The notes under the pieces were generated by a model, which searched no databases, was not told where the DNA came from, and saw nothing but the letters and a program-made list of their open reading frames with translations. This document shows, piece after piece, positions 1 to 6,346 of a stretch of 28,068 nt of DNA. Numbering within the stretch: the first letter of the stretch is position 1; each line of letters opens with the position of its first letter. This DNA is from a virus, in IMG/VR virus record IMGVR_UViG_3300027759_000347, positions 1 to 28,068 of that record; one strand, written 5' to 3'. Made by a program: the position numbers and the translations under genes.

Positions 1-150
1 GGCGATCTCTTGACGCTCTTGTTCTATACGGTCGTCTTCGGCAATGGCTCGAAGTGCCGCCATAGCCAAATACAGGTCCCCCGAATATTCACGGAGCCTC
101 TTCACCGCCAAACTGGCAGCAGGGTCGGGGGCACTCTTTGCGGCGGTCAC
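1..150 (-). CDS. Hypothetical small phage protein, C-terminus beyond window edge
   Basis: Fifty codons are visible, open to the window edge. I do not recognise the product. The start is a GTG that overlaps the TGA stop of the upstream gene in a GTGA junction, which points to translational coupling. The visible part begins V-T-A-A-K-S-A-P-D-P and becomes charged and probably helical (V-K-R-L-R-E-Y, then A-I-A-E-D-D-R-I-E-Q-E-R-Q-E). No ATG start is available near the junction. It is the last visible gene of a leftward operon of small unknown genes, so an accessory early phage function is likely, but nothing specific can be said. Confidence 0.6.
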   Translation of the reverse strand, partial: MTAAKSAPDPAASLAVKRLREYSGDLYLAMAALRAIAEDDRIEQERQEIA

Positions 151-437
151 TTTTTGCCACCCTTGACGTCGTTAATCTGCGTTACCCATGGGTCGTTGAG
201 GTGCCCTTCGAGGACTTGGAGGTACATCCGGACGTTTTGGGCGGTATCTATAGCCTCGCGCTTGCCGTATGGCTTCTCCAGCGTCAGGACAACCAGCTCC
301 ATCAGGTCCCGGCAGGACTTCATGCACCCAAGGAGCGCTGTGTAGTGCTTGATGTGCACGGAATCCGTGAATACGAGGCGGTGCAACTCGCCAAAGATGC
401 GGGATCGTTCGTCGTCGATGTTCATGTGGGGCCTCAC
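147..437 (-). CDS. Hypothetical early phage protein (96 aa)
   Basis: Product not recognised. The reading frame starts at GTG 437, which overlaps the TGA of the preceding gene in a GTGA junction. An ATG four codons later (base 425) would give 92 residues and is also possible. The same GTGA arrangement at both ends of this gene favours the GTG start. The protein is mixed, helical-looking and soluble, with no membrane segment. Two cysteines lie close together in the middle (C-M-K-S-C). It is part of the leftward operon that starts at the promoter near 1394-1422. Confidence 0.7.
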   Translation of the reverse strand: MRPHMNIDDERSRIFGELHRLVFTDSVHIKHYTALLGCMKSCRDLMELVVLTLEKPYGKREAIDTAQNVRMYLQVLEGHLNDPWVTQINDVKGGKK

Positions 438-622
438 AATTCGGTGATTTCGTTATCTTCATCTATGCCGTCTTCGGGGAAGTGCAGCTCGTTTGCCTCC
501 AGCATGTCGCGGATCTCGTTTTCGCTCATATATTTGAGGCAGCACAAAAGGATCTGGTCCTTGTCGAACCACTCGACCTCGACCGCTTCGAGGACCTTGT
601 CGCGAATTCCGTTGTTAGTCAT
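434..622 (-). CDS. Hypothetical acidic early phage protein (62 aa)
   Basis: Product not recognised. The frame is open further upstream, but the start at 622 (M-T-N-N-G-I-R-D-K) is chosen because GGAGG lies 7 bases before it and the ATG comes just after the TGA of the preceding gene. The protein is acidic, especially at its C-terminus (F-P-E-D-G-I-D-E-D-N-E-I-T-E-L), and has a C-C pair in the middle. Its stop overlaps the GTG start of the next gene, so it is probably translated together with its neighbours. Size and charge would suit a small phage protein that acts on a host protein, but this is only an inference. Confidence 0.72.
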   Translation of the reverse strand: MTNNGIRDKVLEAVEVEWFDKDQILLCCLKYMSENEIRDMLEANELHFPEDGIDEDNEITEL

Positions 623-624
623 GG

Positions 625-921
625 TCAGTCCTCCAGAATCATGGGAAGGGCGCACTCCATGGTGTTCACCCATATCTGCACATCGTCGATCGCTTGGCTG
701 TATTCGCCCCGCTTGTACTTCTTGCCGGTGAACTTCGTCGCCATCGCCAGCATCCGGGTGGGCGTGGCGACGCGGGTGAGACGGAAATTCTTCTGTAGCA
801 TCTTCAGGGACATGACCAGCATGCGCGCACTAAACAGGTGCGTGGCATCGGGGCCAATGTACGAGGAGATCTCGTAGTTCTTCTTGCCTCGTCGCGCAAG
901 GGTAAGGTAACTGTCTTCCAT
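625..921 (-). CDS. Hypothetical early phage protein (98 aa)
   Basis: Product not recognised. It starts at ATG 921 with GGAG 6 bases upstream. The N-terminus (M-E-D-S-Y-L-T-L-A-R-R-G-K-K-N-Y) is basic. The middle is hydrophobic but too short for a clear membrane span. The C-terminal third (K-Y-K-R-G-E-Y-S-Q-A-I-D-D-V-Q-I-W) looks helical and resembles the tail region of small phage proteins of unknown function. It lies between two equally small genes with very short gaps, which indicates one transcript. No catalytic motif is visible. Confidence 0.75.
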   Translation of the reverse strand: MEDSYLTLARRGKKNYEISSYIGPDATHLFSARMLVMSLKMLQKNFRLTRVATPTRMLAMATKFTGKKYKRGEYSQAIDDVQIWVNTMECALPMILED

Positions 922-930
922 GAGAATCTC

Positions 931-1191
931 CTATACGTCTGCGGTGATGACAGCGACGGTGTAGGGGTTACCCACACTGATTATGGTGTAAGTGTGCACA
1001 CCGACCTTGGAAACGCGGTACCGGTCGGGATGGGCGCGATAGCACTTGAGGTCATGCGCGATCCTACCACGACGCTCGACGACGAAGAACTGCTCGTCTC
1101 CTTTGAAGTAGAAGACGAAATTCGGCTTCGACGACTCGATAGCGTCCTGCTTGGCGCTGCTGACGGTGGTCTTGATCATCTTGGTGCTCAT
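931..1191 (-). CDS. Hypothetical early phage protein (86 aa)
   Basis: Product not recognised. It starts at ATG 1191 behind a purine-rich GGGGGGCGAGAG stretch, 13 bases after the stop of the preceding gene. The protein is basic and rich in beta-branched and aromatic residues (N-F-V-F-Y-F-K-G-D-E-Q-F-F-V-V-E-R-R-G-R), which suggests a small beta-rich fold. It ends in a run of hydrophobic strands (Y-T-I-I-S-V-G-N-P-Y-T-V-A-V-I-T-A). No promoter is visible directly upstream, so it is probably co-transcribed with the 48-residue gene before it. Confidence 0.75.
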   Translation of the reverse strand: MSTKMIKTTVSSAKQDAIESSKPNFVFYFKGDEQFFVVERRGRIAHDLKCYRAHPDRYRVSKVGVHTYTIISVGNPYTVAVITADV

Positions 1192-1204
1192 GCTCTCGCC
1201 CCCC

Positions 1205-1351
1205 TCATATGAATTCGTGAGTGCGAAGGAAGATCAGCTCTTCCTGTGTCGCGAAGCACGTGGCCATGGAGTGGCGGCGGATGTAAACAGCCAGCTTGTT
1301 GCGATTAACGGCGGTGGGGACGGCGCGGAAGGCGTTGATCAGCTTGGTCAT
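1205..1351 (-). CDS. Hypothetical small protein, first gene of the leftward small-gene operon (48 aa)
   Basis: Product not recognised. The chosen start (M-T-K-L-I-N-A-F-R-A-V-P-T-A-V) has GGAG 6 bases upstream, in a GGAGATAAAG leader that is identical to that of the DUF6011-like gene at 2044. A longer open frame upstream is rejected because it would begin at about the transcription start. The protein is small and basic (N-R-N-K-L-A-V-Y-I-R-R-H). It is the first gene behind the promoter at 1394-1422 and is followed by five or more closely spaced genes. Confidence 0.72.
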   Translation of the reverse strand: MTKLINAFRAVPTAVNRNKLAVYIRRHSMATCFATQEELIFLRTHEFI

Positions 1352-1393
1352 CTTTATCTCCATCTGGTATCTGGTGGTTAAGACCACGGGGCC

Positions 1394-1422
1394 AATAAAC
1401 CATGCCCCGTGATCCCTGTCAA
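1394..1422 (-). promoter_or_regulatory. Leftward promoter, TTGACA-N17-TTTATT, for the small-gene operon
   Basis: On the minus strand the -35 is TTGACA (1417-1422) and the -10 is TTTATT (1394-1399), with a 17-base spacer and TGG directly before the -10. An 8-base inverted repeat, CACGGGGC (1385-1392) and GCCCCGTG (1404-1411), places the -10 in its loop. It lies between the DUF6011-like gene and the 48-residue gene. The pattern matches eight other promoters in the window. Confidence 0.75.
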
Positions 1423-1441
1423 TATATGACGGAAACGATCG

Positions 1442-2044
1442 TCAGAACCCGTACCTGCCAGCGCATATCGGGCCGATGCCACGAGCGATCGAGACCTCGT
1501 TGGTAAGGTCCGCCGCGCATATCGAGCACTTGCCCATTTTCTTGCCGTAAGCGATGGCTTCGGCTGCGGGGTCCGCCATCACCCGCACTATTGCGGTCTG
1601 GGTGTCCGGCTGGCATTCGCGCGATGCGTGAAACCTGCCCCCGGCGATCTTGCCCAAGTACTCCTCGCCGTTCTTCACGTACAACGCACCAGCGTTCTTG
1701 CCGGTGGTCGGGGCGGGAGAGATCGCGAATCCTTCGAATCGCATCTTCAGTCGCGACAGACCCTTCGCCTTGGCGTGGTCGAACGCGGCCATCAACTTGT
1801 CCGTGTCCACGATCGGCGCAGCTGCTGCACGATTCGCATTGTCTTCGTTCCGGCGCTTGGCCGACTCCACGCAGCGGCGCACTGCCGCCATCTGGTTCGG
1901 CGTGAGCGAGCCGTAGCGCGACACTGCATTGCGCACGGAGTTGGCGAATTCGAATGTCGTGTTGGTCGCCATCCACTGCCATTCGGCGGGGTACTGGTCG
2001 GCGAAGATGCGGGTGAAGTCGAAGGTCTTATTGAGCGCAGTCAT
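1442..2044 (-). CDS. DUF6011-like protein with C-terminal zinc-finger-type motif (200 aa)
   Basis: Exact function unknown. The last 30 residues have the pattern C173-x2-C176, then S-I-A-R-G-I-G-P-x-C194, which is the signature of the DUF6011 domain, a small probably metal-binding module common in phage and actinobacterial proteins. The middle (around residues 118-145, G-A-L-Y-V-K-N-G-E-E-Y-L-G-K-I) is beta-rich, and the N-terminal half is helical and basic. The start at 2044 is chosen over a much longer frame because GGAG lies 6 bases upstream and a promoter ends only 44 bases before it. Its neighbourhood with the primase-helicase suggests nucleic-acid binding, which is inferred and not shown. 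Confidence 0.82.
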   Translation of the reverse strand: MTALNKTFDFTRIFADQYPAEWQWMATNTTFEFANSVRNAVSRYGSLTPNQMAAVRRCVESAKRRNEDNANRAAAAPIVDTDKLMAAFDHAKAKGLSRLKMRFEGFAISPAPTTGKNAGALYVKNGEEYLGKIAGGRFHASRECQPDTQTAIVRVMADPAAEAIAYGKKMGKCSICAADLTNEVSIARGIGPICAGRYGF

Positions 2045-2087
2045 CTTTATCTCCCTTGATCTGGGTGGCGAACGCCGCCATGTGCAA

Positions 2088-2116
2088 AAGTAACACGGCG
2101 GCGCTAATGGTGTCAA
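2088..2116 (-). promoter_or_regulatory. Leftward promoter, TTGACA-N17-TTACTT, for the DUF6011-like gene
   Basis: On the minus strand the -35 is TTGACA (2111-2116) and the -10 is TTACTT (2088-2093) with GTG directly before it; the spacer is 17 bases. The -35 overlaps the stop region of the upstream gene (stop at 2113). An inverted repeat CGCCGCC/GGCGGCG brackets the -10. Confidence 0.75.
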
Positions 2117-2757
2117 GTATTGACGTTGACGATTTGCGCGATGCGGTCTTTCATTCCGTAGAGCTGCTTCCGCAAGTCGGCATTCTCTGCATTGATCTTC
2201 CACAGCTGCCGTGCTTGTGCAACGCATTTGGCGCGGAGCTGGGCGATATTGAGGTCCTCGTATACGTTGACCTCGAACACTCCCTGTGGCACCACTTCGC
2301 TCGTTTCCGGCGGTGTCACCGTAACCTTGTACTTCTGCGACAGCTTGGCCGCAATGTCCGTTACGATGTGCGGTAGTTCGGCTGGCGCTGGAGTTTCAGC
2401 TGGTGTGGCGGTTTCGCGCATTTCGGCCAGCCAGTTGGGTAGTGCCGGGGTCGGTTCCACTACCCTTCTGGTGTAGCGGCGCTTGGCGACTACCACGGTT
2501 TCTTTCGCGACCGCATTGATTGCTTCCGCAAGGTGCTTCTGGCTTGCATGGCCCATGTCGGCATAGTGGGCGAGCCAGTACCTGTATCCCTCGTCGGCCA
2601 GCTCTCCCAAGGTCTTCTCCTTTGGCATGCGCCGCAGGATGTTGTTAATACGGGTGGCGATGGCTTTCGGGATCTTCACCCCGCAAGAGCCGACATTGAA
2701 CATGTTGCAGCGCTTTTCGCGCCAAGCGCCGTTGCCAAGCTTTGAATAAAGACGCAT
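2113..2757 (-). CDS. Hypothetical protein with C-terminal coiled coil (214 aa)
   Basis: Product not recognised. The start at 2757 (M-R-L-Y-S-K-L-G-N-G-A-W) has GGAG 7 bases upstream; a longer frame would run into the promoter. The N-terminal 90 residues are basic and mostly helical (I-P-K-A-I-A-T-R-I-N-N-I-L-R-R-M-P). A proline- and alanine-rich linker follows, about residues 100-130. The last 50 residues (I-A-Q-L-R-A-K-C-V-A-Q-A-R-Q-L, then N-A-E-N-A-D-L-R-K-Q-L) form a likely coiled coil, so the protein may oligomerise. It lies between the primase-helicase and the DUF6011-like gene and has its own promoter. Confidence 0.8.
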   Translation of the reverse strand: MRLYSKLGNGAWREKRCNMFNVGSCGVKIPKAIATRINNILRRMPKEKTLGELADEGYRYWLAHYADMGHASQKHLAEAINAVAKETVVVAKRRYTRRVVEPTPALPNWLAEMRETATPAETPAPAELPHIVTDIAAKLSQKYKVTVTPPETSEVVPQGVFEVNVYEDLNIAQLRAKCVAQARQLWKINAENADLRKQLYGMKDRIAQIVNVNT

Positions 2758-2800
2758 CGATTCTCTCCATCTTGATCTGCGGGCATTGTCGCCCACTACC

Positions 2801-2829
2801 ACCTAACCACGCCGTGGTGGGCGTGTCAA
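2801..2829 (-). promoter_or_regulatory. Leftward promoter, TTGACA-N17-TTAGGT, for the coiled-coil gene
   Basis: On the minus strand the -35 is TTGACA (2824-2829) and the -10 is TTAGGT (2801-2806) preceded by TGG, with a 17-base spacer. It sits in the gap between the stop of the primase-helicase gene and the next start. An inverted repeat CGCCCAC/GTGGGCG spans the -10. Confidence 0.7.
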
Positions 2830-2840
2830 GTTATGACGAC

Positions 2841-4946
2841 TCAATACTCCACTGGGTGTTGCACCATGTCGTACAGGTCCGTCGGTCGGGCCTTTTCGAA
2901 CTCTTCCATTCGGTCCTCCACGACGAGCACTGTCACGAATCTAACCTTTCCGTTTACCTTCTTCGATGCTCTGGTCTTCATCGTGGCGTATCCCAGCATC
3001 TTGAGCGCTTTGCGGATGGGATACCTCGGCGATGAGCGCGGGATCTTCAATACCTCCCTCGCCACATCGGGTGCGATCTCTCGCAGCTGGTCGTACAGCC
3101 CATTCTCCGATACGACCTCCTTCAGTCCCATGTCGGCAAAGATATCCCGCACGACCACCACGAGGTTCTCGCTGCGGGTCATCGTCGCGTCGACCATGTC
3201 GAGCTTGGCTGTGGTCTTGGGTGGTGCCGCCTTGATGTTGAACTTCGAGATGTCGCGCTTGAGCAGATATTCGTACACGTGGCTCTGGTTCTCGCTGTCT
3301 GTCACCCACAGCGCGAACTCCTTGTAGTAATCGGAACTATGGGGCCGGGATTCCGACCACATGACAAAGTACCGCCGGTCTTCCGCCGCCATGGACACTG
3401 CGTCCTTGTGGTTCGTTAGCATAATGGCTGCGCATATGTTCGGAATGGGGTACCGCGACACGTTCTTCTCGTTTACCATGATCTCGTCGGGTGGCGACGA
3501 TAGCAATGGCTTTAGCTGGTTCGACAGCTCGCGTCTCGCCCCGGTCCAGATTTCTTGAATGATGATGAGGTGCTTGTGCGCCAGCCATTCGTTGAATGAC
3601 GATGACAGGGAGTCCGCCCCGATTTCCGACACGTTTTGCTTGCCAAAGCATGCGCGAATCGGCAAGAGCCAAAGGTCCTTTCCGACGCCCTCGTACTGGG
3701 ACCCCATGAGGACCGCATGACCGGGCTTAACAGTGGGCTTCTGTACACAATACGCCAGCCAGTTGAGCAGATGCTCGACCTCCTCCTTGGCGTAAAACGC
3801 TTCGATGTGCTCCAGCCAGTAAGTGACGTCGCCAGCCTTGGGGTTCAACTCCGTCGGTCGCCACATGTTGATCATGTCGTCCACGATCGGCGGGTATCCT
3901 GGAAAGTACGTAAGGCTCTTTTTGATCGACGCGTTCGGCCATGCCGTGTACACGTTCATCGCACGGCGCATATTGCGACCCATGACCGCATCGAAACGCT
4001 CCTTGTCGAACACGTCCCTCGTCATCACATTGACCATGCGGTTGATGTTGGTCACATAGTGCCAGTCGATGAACATGTCGTTTAATTCGTCGTCGGTCAG
4101 CTCTTCCGCATCGGTCGGCTTTGACTGCTTCTTGTCGAATCCCTTCCGGAAAGCCGATTCCACCATTTCGGGGATCTGCCGCAAAGTGTCGCCTTGATAA
4201 TCCGGCGGGAACAGCAGGGTCATGGCCCGCACAATGCGTTCGGCGTCCATTCCAAGGGCCACGAGAGCCCCCGCAAGGGAAAGGGTGGGGTAGTGCGTCC
4301 CCTCGCCAGCCAATAGGCTTTCCAATGTGCCCCCGTCCACGTCGAGCGCTACAATGGTCTGGATGATTCGCAGGTCTTTCGCGGTCAGCATAGGCAGCTG
4401 GTCGACGACGTTAAGCAGCGGACGCCCGACCCATTGGTACTCTTTGCCAGTCTTGCGGTGAGTGCTGGGCGGAATGAAGGTAAAGCGACCAGTCGACAAG
4501 AACTCGACCGCTGGCTGATTCCGTCCGTGTACCATGAAGTTTCGACTCTTCTTCATGTCTTTATCGTCGCGCGGCACTTTGTAGAACAGGCCGATCCCCT
4601 TCGATCCGAAACGACCGCAAGGGGACGGAAACAGGTACTGGATAGCTGCCACCAAGCTTGGGTGGTCGACATCCAAGCAGACTATCCGGTGATCGGGATC
4701 AAAGCTCTTGCCCATGGCGAGACCATAAGACGATGGTGCGCCCATTTGGCCGTCCGTGTTGCGCCATGTGGCCAGATCGACCTTCGATGGCACATTTGCG
4801 CCATACTTCTGGTGGCCCTGAGGCGGGATGATCGTCCCGCCATTGACCCGCACAGGGAACACGGAAAGATTCGCTTCGGCATAGCTCGAATATATATCAG
4901 AGGCGGTCTCGGCGGTCGGTTTAGGACTATCTAACCTTGTGGTCAT
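2841..4946 (-). CDS. Primase-polymerase / DUF5906-type helicase, phage replication protein (701 aa)
   Basis: Probable bifunctional replication protein that primes and unwinds phage DNA. The N-terminal part fits a Prim-Pol (archaeo-eukaryotic primase) domain: an acidic pair in C-L-D-V-D-H (D92, D94), then V-E-F-L-S-T-G-R-F-T-F-I-P-P-S-x-H (147-163) before G-K-E-Y-Q-W, as in this family. The C-terminal part fits the DUF5906/D5-like superfamily 3 helicases: Walker A G-S-Q-Y-E-G-V-G-K-D (414-423, K422), a hydrophobic strand ending in Q-E (459-464), T-N-H-K-D (510-514) as sensor and R523-R524 as possible arginine finger. Asp after the Walker lysine is, as I recall, usual for DUF5906. The ribosome site (GAGATGCACC-ATG) is weak. 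It is the first gene after the palindrome-rich block. Confidence 0.92.
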   Translation of the reverse strand: MTTRLDSPKPTAETASDIYSSYAEANLSVFPVRVNGGTIIPPQGHQKYGANVPSKVDLATWRNTDGQMGAPSSYGLAMGKSFDPDHRIVCLDVDHPSLVAAIQYLFPSPCGRFGSKGIGLFYKVPRDDKDMKKSRNFMVHGRNQPAVEFLSTGRFTFIPPSTHRKTGKEYQWVGRPLLNVVDQLPMLTAKDLRIIQTIVALDVDGGTLESLLAGEGTHYPTLSLAGALVALGMDAERIVRAMTLLFPPDYQGDTLRQIPEMVESAFRKGFDKKQSKPTDAEELTDDELNDMFIDWHYVTNINRMVNVMTRDVFDKERFDAVMGRNMRRAMNVYTAWPNASIKKSLTYFPGYPPIVDDMINMWRPTELNPKAGDVTYWLEHIEAFYAKEEVEHLLNWLAYCVQKPTVKPGHAVLMGSQYEGVGKDLWLLPIRACFGKQNVSEIGADSLSSSFNEWLAHKHLIIIQEIWTGARRELSNQLKPLLSSPPDEIMVNEKNVSRYPIPNICAAIMLTNHKDAVSMAAEDRRYFVMWSESRPHSSDYYKEFALWVTDSENQSHVYEYLLKRDISKFNIKAAPPKTTAKLDMVDATMTRSENLVVVVRDIFADMGLKEVVSENGLYDQLREIAPDVAREVLKIPRSSPRYPIRKALKMLGYATMKTRASKKVNGKVRFVTVLVVEDRMEEFEKARPTDLYDMVQHPVEY

Positions 4947-4990
4947 GGTGCATCTCGGGGTTAGGGGTTTAACGTCTTGGTGGGCCGCAA

Positions 4991-5019
4991 AGGTAGCACA
5001 AAGGGCGATCGGGCGTCAA
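4991..5019 (-). promoter_or_regulatory. Leftward promoter, TTGACG-N17-CTACCT, for the primase-helicase
   Basis: On the minus strand the -35 is TTGACG (5014-5019) and the -10 is CTACCT (4991-4996), preceded by GTG; the spacer is 17 bases. The GCTACCT form is close to alphaproteobacterial housekeeping -10 elements. A near-palindrome (5024-5037, GGTGGTATATCACC) sits 4 bases upstream of the -35 and could hold a regulator. Confidence 0.75.
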
Positions 5020-5067
5020 GTGGGGTGGTATATCACCATCGGGAGACAAGGGGTAAATACTAATGTC

Positions 5068-5082
5068 TAACACTATGTGTTA
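5068..5082. repeat. Perfect inverted repeat TAACAC-TAT-GTGTTA, operator-like
   Basis: Two 6-base arms surround a 3-base centre. It lies about 50 bases upstream of the -35 of the primase-helicase promoter, a position that suits an activator, a repressor at a distance, or a replication initiator. The binding protein is unknown. Confidence 0.5.
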
Positions 5083-5135
5083 ATGCAAGACGGAAAGGAA
5101 ATAAAAACCTAACTGGGGGCAGGTTACGGGGTTTG

Positions 5136-5210
5136 GTCCACTCTGGCAGTTCGTCCCGGCCAAAAAAAGAACTGTTGATAGGGGGAGGGGTCCCTCCTCC
5201 TATAGTGGAT
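5136..5210 (+). ncRNA. Predicted compact three-way-junction structure, possible small RNA
   Basis: Hand pairing on the plus strand gives three stems. P1 is 5136-5142 with 5204-5210, P2 is 5144-5152 with 5169-5177, and P3 is 5178-5188 with 5193-5203 (11 pairs, 4-base loop). Only one base (5143) is unpaired at the junction. The five non-Watson-Crick pairs are all G-U on the plus strand and would be C-A mismatches on the minus strand, so the fold favours a plus-strand transcript. No promoter of the phage type is visible upstream, and the short T run (5218-5221) is a weak terminator. It could also be a DNA-level structure. Confidence 0.4.
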
Positions 5211-5261
5211 ACTACTGTTTTAAAAACCTCCCCCAAAAAAAAAAAATATAAACCCTTAACC

Positions 5262-5289
5262 AGTTAAAAGAGACGCCCGTGGGACGGGC
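5262..5289 (-). terminator. Leftward intrinsic terminator
   Basis: On the minus strand the stem is GCCCGT, loop CCC, ACGGGC (5275-5289), followed by GTCTCTTTT. It lies downstream of the 245-residue gene and would separate that transcript from the primase unit. Confidence 0.6.
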
Positions 5290-5393
5290 ATTTGTGCGGT
5301 TTCACCCTATCGGTTTAGTGGTGTCTCTGGGCATATAGGCTGCTAACTGGCCCGGTGGCGGTGAGGGTGGACGCCGTACCCTTCAATAACGAT

Positions 5394-5421
5394 GGTGCCC
5401 GCGACGGTCATCGCGGGCACC
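5394..5421 (-). terminator. Perfect 11-bp hairpin downstream of the 245-residue gene
   Basis: GGTGCCCGCGA (5394-5404) pairs perfectly with TCGCGGGCACC (5411-5421) over a 6-base loop. It starts 32 bases after the leftward stop codon at 5454. The tail on the minus strand (ATCGTTATTG) is only moderately T-rich, so it may stabilise the mRNA 3' end rather than terminate alone. The second hairpin at 5275-5289 follows it. Confidence 0.5.
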
Positions 5422-5453
5422 AAGGAGAGGCTTCGTGGTATTGGCAGCTATAT

Positions 5454-6191
5454 TTATGCCGCCTTGGCGTCCGGCTGGGCTCCTTGGCCCTTGAAGACCA
5501 CCTTGTGGCCATACCGGATGTCTTGTCCAGCTGCGATCAGTGTGCGGACCTTCTTGGCGATGTTCATGCGCTTCATGCCGTTGTTGACATGCGCCCACTT
5601 CGACCAGTCGATGCCGTTCTCCGTGGCGAACTGCAGGAGAGCTTCGACGTGAAGGGAGGGGCGACCCTTGCCACCCAAGCGGGTCATGAACATTGCGGTC
5701 ATCCACTGGTCGACACCGTCGGCGCAGCCTTGGCCCGAACCACCAAGGGCCTTGCGCTCAGCGTAGATCTGCTTGTAGGTCTCGCGAACGACGGAGTTGG
5801 GGAGAGCCATCTCCTCTTCGTCTTCGAGGGCTTCGACGTCGTCGAACTCCTGCTCGTCCTCTTCGACGACCGGGGCATTGGCTTCGAAGTCGTCCTCGTC
5901 CTGCTCGTCCTGCTCGACTTCGTCCTGCTCGTCGAACAGGGAGTGTGCGGCTTCGGTGACGAACAGGCGGCGATTCTGGCCCGCTTCGTCGGTGATGGCG
6001 AAGTCTTCCACGAGTGCCGTGCCCTTGATGCCGCCACGGACTTCGAGGAAGCCCTTCTTGATCAGGGTGTTGATGTTACGGGAAAGGGCCGACGGGGCCT
6101 TGCTCTCAAGGCGGACCGTGTTCGGCACGATGTCGCTGTTGTTGATGGCCTTCGAGAGGATGACGAGCTGGGAGTCATTGAGCTTGATCAT
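5454..6191 (-). CDS. Winged-helix protein with acidic linker, candidate phage regulator (245 aa)
   Basis: Exact function unknown. Residues 1-55 (L-N-D-S-Q-L-V-I-L-S-K-A-I, then S-A-L-S-R-N-I-N-T-L-I-K-K-G-F-L-E) look like a winged helix-turn-helix with a recognition helix and a beta wing. Residues 87-128 are almost all Asp and Glu, a flexible acidic linker. Residues 132-245 form a separate basic domain (W-M-T-A-M-F, N-G-I-D-W-S-K-W, N-N-G-M-K-R-M-N) similar in pattern to the C-termini of uncharacterised alphaproteobacterial phage and plasmid proteins. The start at 6191 has GGAG 7 bases upstream. It adjoins the divergent repeat-bearing region, so it is the best local candidate for the protein that binds those repeats. 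That link is an inference. Confidence 0.8.
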   Translation of the reverse strand: MIKLNDSQLVILSKAINNSDIVPNTVRLESKAPSALSRNINTLIKKGFLEVRGGIKGTALVEDFAITDEAGQNRRLFVTEAAHSLFDEQDEVEQDEQDEDDFEANAPVVEEDEQEFDDVEALEDEEEMALPNSVVRETYKQIYAERKALGGSGQGCADGVDQWMTAMFMTRLGGKGRPSLHVEALLQFATENGIDWSKWAHVNNGMKRMNIAKKVRTLIAAGQDIRYGHKVVFKGQGAQPDAKAA

Positions 6192-6218
6192 TGGGAATCT
6201 CCGTTATCTGCTATCACG

Positions 6219-6236
6219 ACGGTCTGAAGCGACCGT
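6219..6236 (-). promoter_or_regulatory. Hairpin at the 5' end of the regulator mRNA
   Basis: ACGGTC and GACCGT (6 bp) enclose a 6-base loop. The expected transcription start, about 7 bases after the -10 at 6243-6248, is at its upstream edge, so the mRNA would begin with a stem-loop. Such a 5' hairpin can protect mRNA from decay. Confidence 0.35.
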
Positions 6237-6242
6237 AACTAC

Positions 6243-6271
6243 ACCTTACCACAGGCCGAATGGGGCGTCAA
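6243..6271 (-). promoter_or_regulatory. Leftward promoter, TTGACG-N17-TAAGGT, for the regulator gene
   Basis: On the minus strand the -35 is TTGACG (6266-6271) and the -10 is TAAGGT (6243-6248), preceded by TGG; the spacer is 17 bases. It is back to back with the rightward promoter at 6347-6375. Confidence 0.75.
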
Positions 6272-6283
6272 GCTATTACGTTT

Positions 6284-6314
6284 GATGTCGCATATGTGAC
6301 AAGATGTCGCATAT
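6284..6314. repeat. Diverged repeat pair between the divergent promoters, related to the 17-base array
   Basis: GATGTCGCATAT occurs at 6284-6295 and again at 6303-6314, 19 bases apart, with TGTGACAA between. The second copy with its flank (GTGACAAGATGTCGCAT) differs at two positions from the unit of the array at 6951-7093 (GTGACAAGGTGCCGCAT). It lies between two promoters, so a protein bound here could control both. Confidence 0.6.
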
Positions 6315-6346
6315 CCTCGTGCTACGAGAGGACATGGTGTGGTCGC

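Larger units (their letters stand above)
4947..5453. other. Gene-free 507-base block with palindromes; candidate replication origin or control region
   Basis: No supported reading frame lies here. From left to right it holds the primase promoter, the near-palindrome at 5024-5037, the perfect inverted repeat TAACAC-TAT-GTGTTA at 5068-5082, A-rich DNA, the predicted three-way-junction structure (5136-5210), a 12-base A run (5235-5246), the palindrome TTAAC-CA-GTTAA (5256-5267) and two leftward hairpins that end transcription of the 245-residue gene. A-rich runs next to palindromes beside a primase-helicase gene suggest an origin, but no DnaA box is recognised. Confidence 0.6.

Noticed and set aside
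1419-1982. Alternative minus-strand frame of 187 codons within the DUF6011-like gene
   Set aside because: The other frame has the C-x2-C to G-I-G-P-x-C motif and the correct ribosome site.
5136-5210. Hammerhead-type ribozyme
   Set aside because: A three-way junction is predicted, but the CTGATGA and GAAA core elements are absent.
5355-6227. Plus-strand 290-codon frame
   Set aside because: It is antisense to the winged-helix gene and lacks a ribosome site; the minus-strand frame has a promoter, ribosome site and sensible protein.
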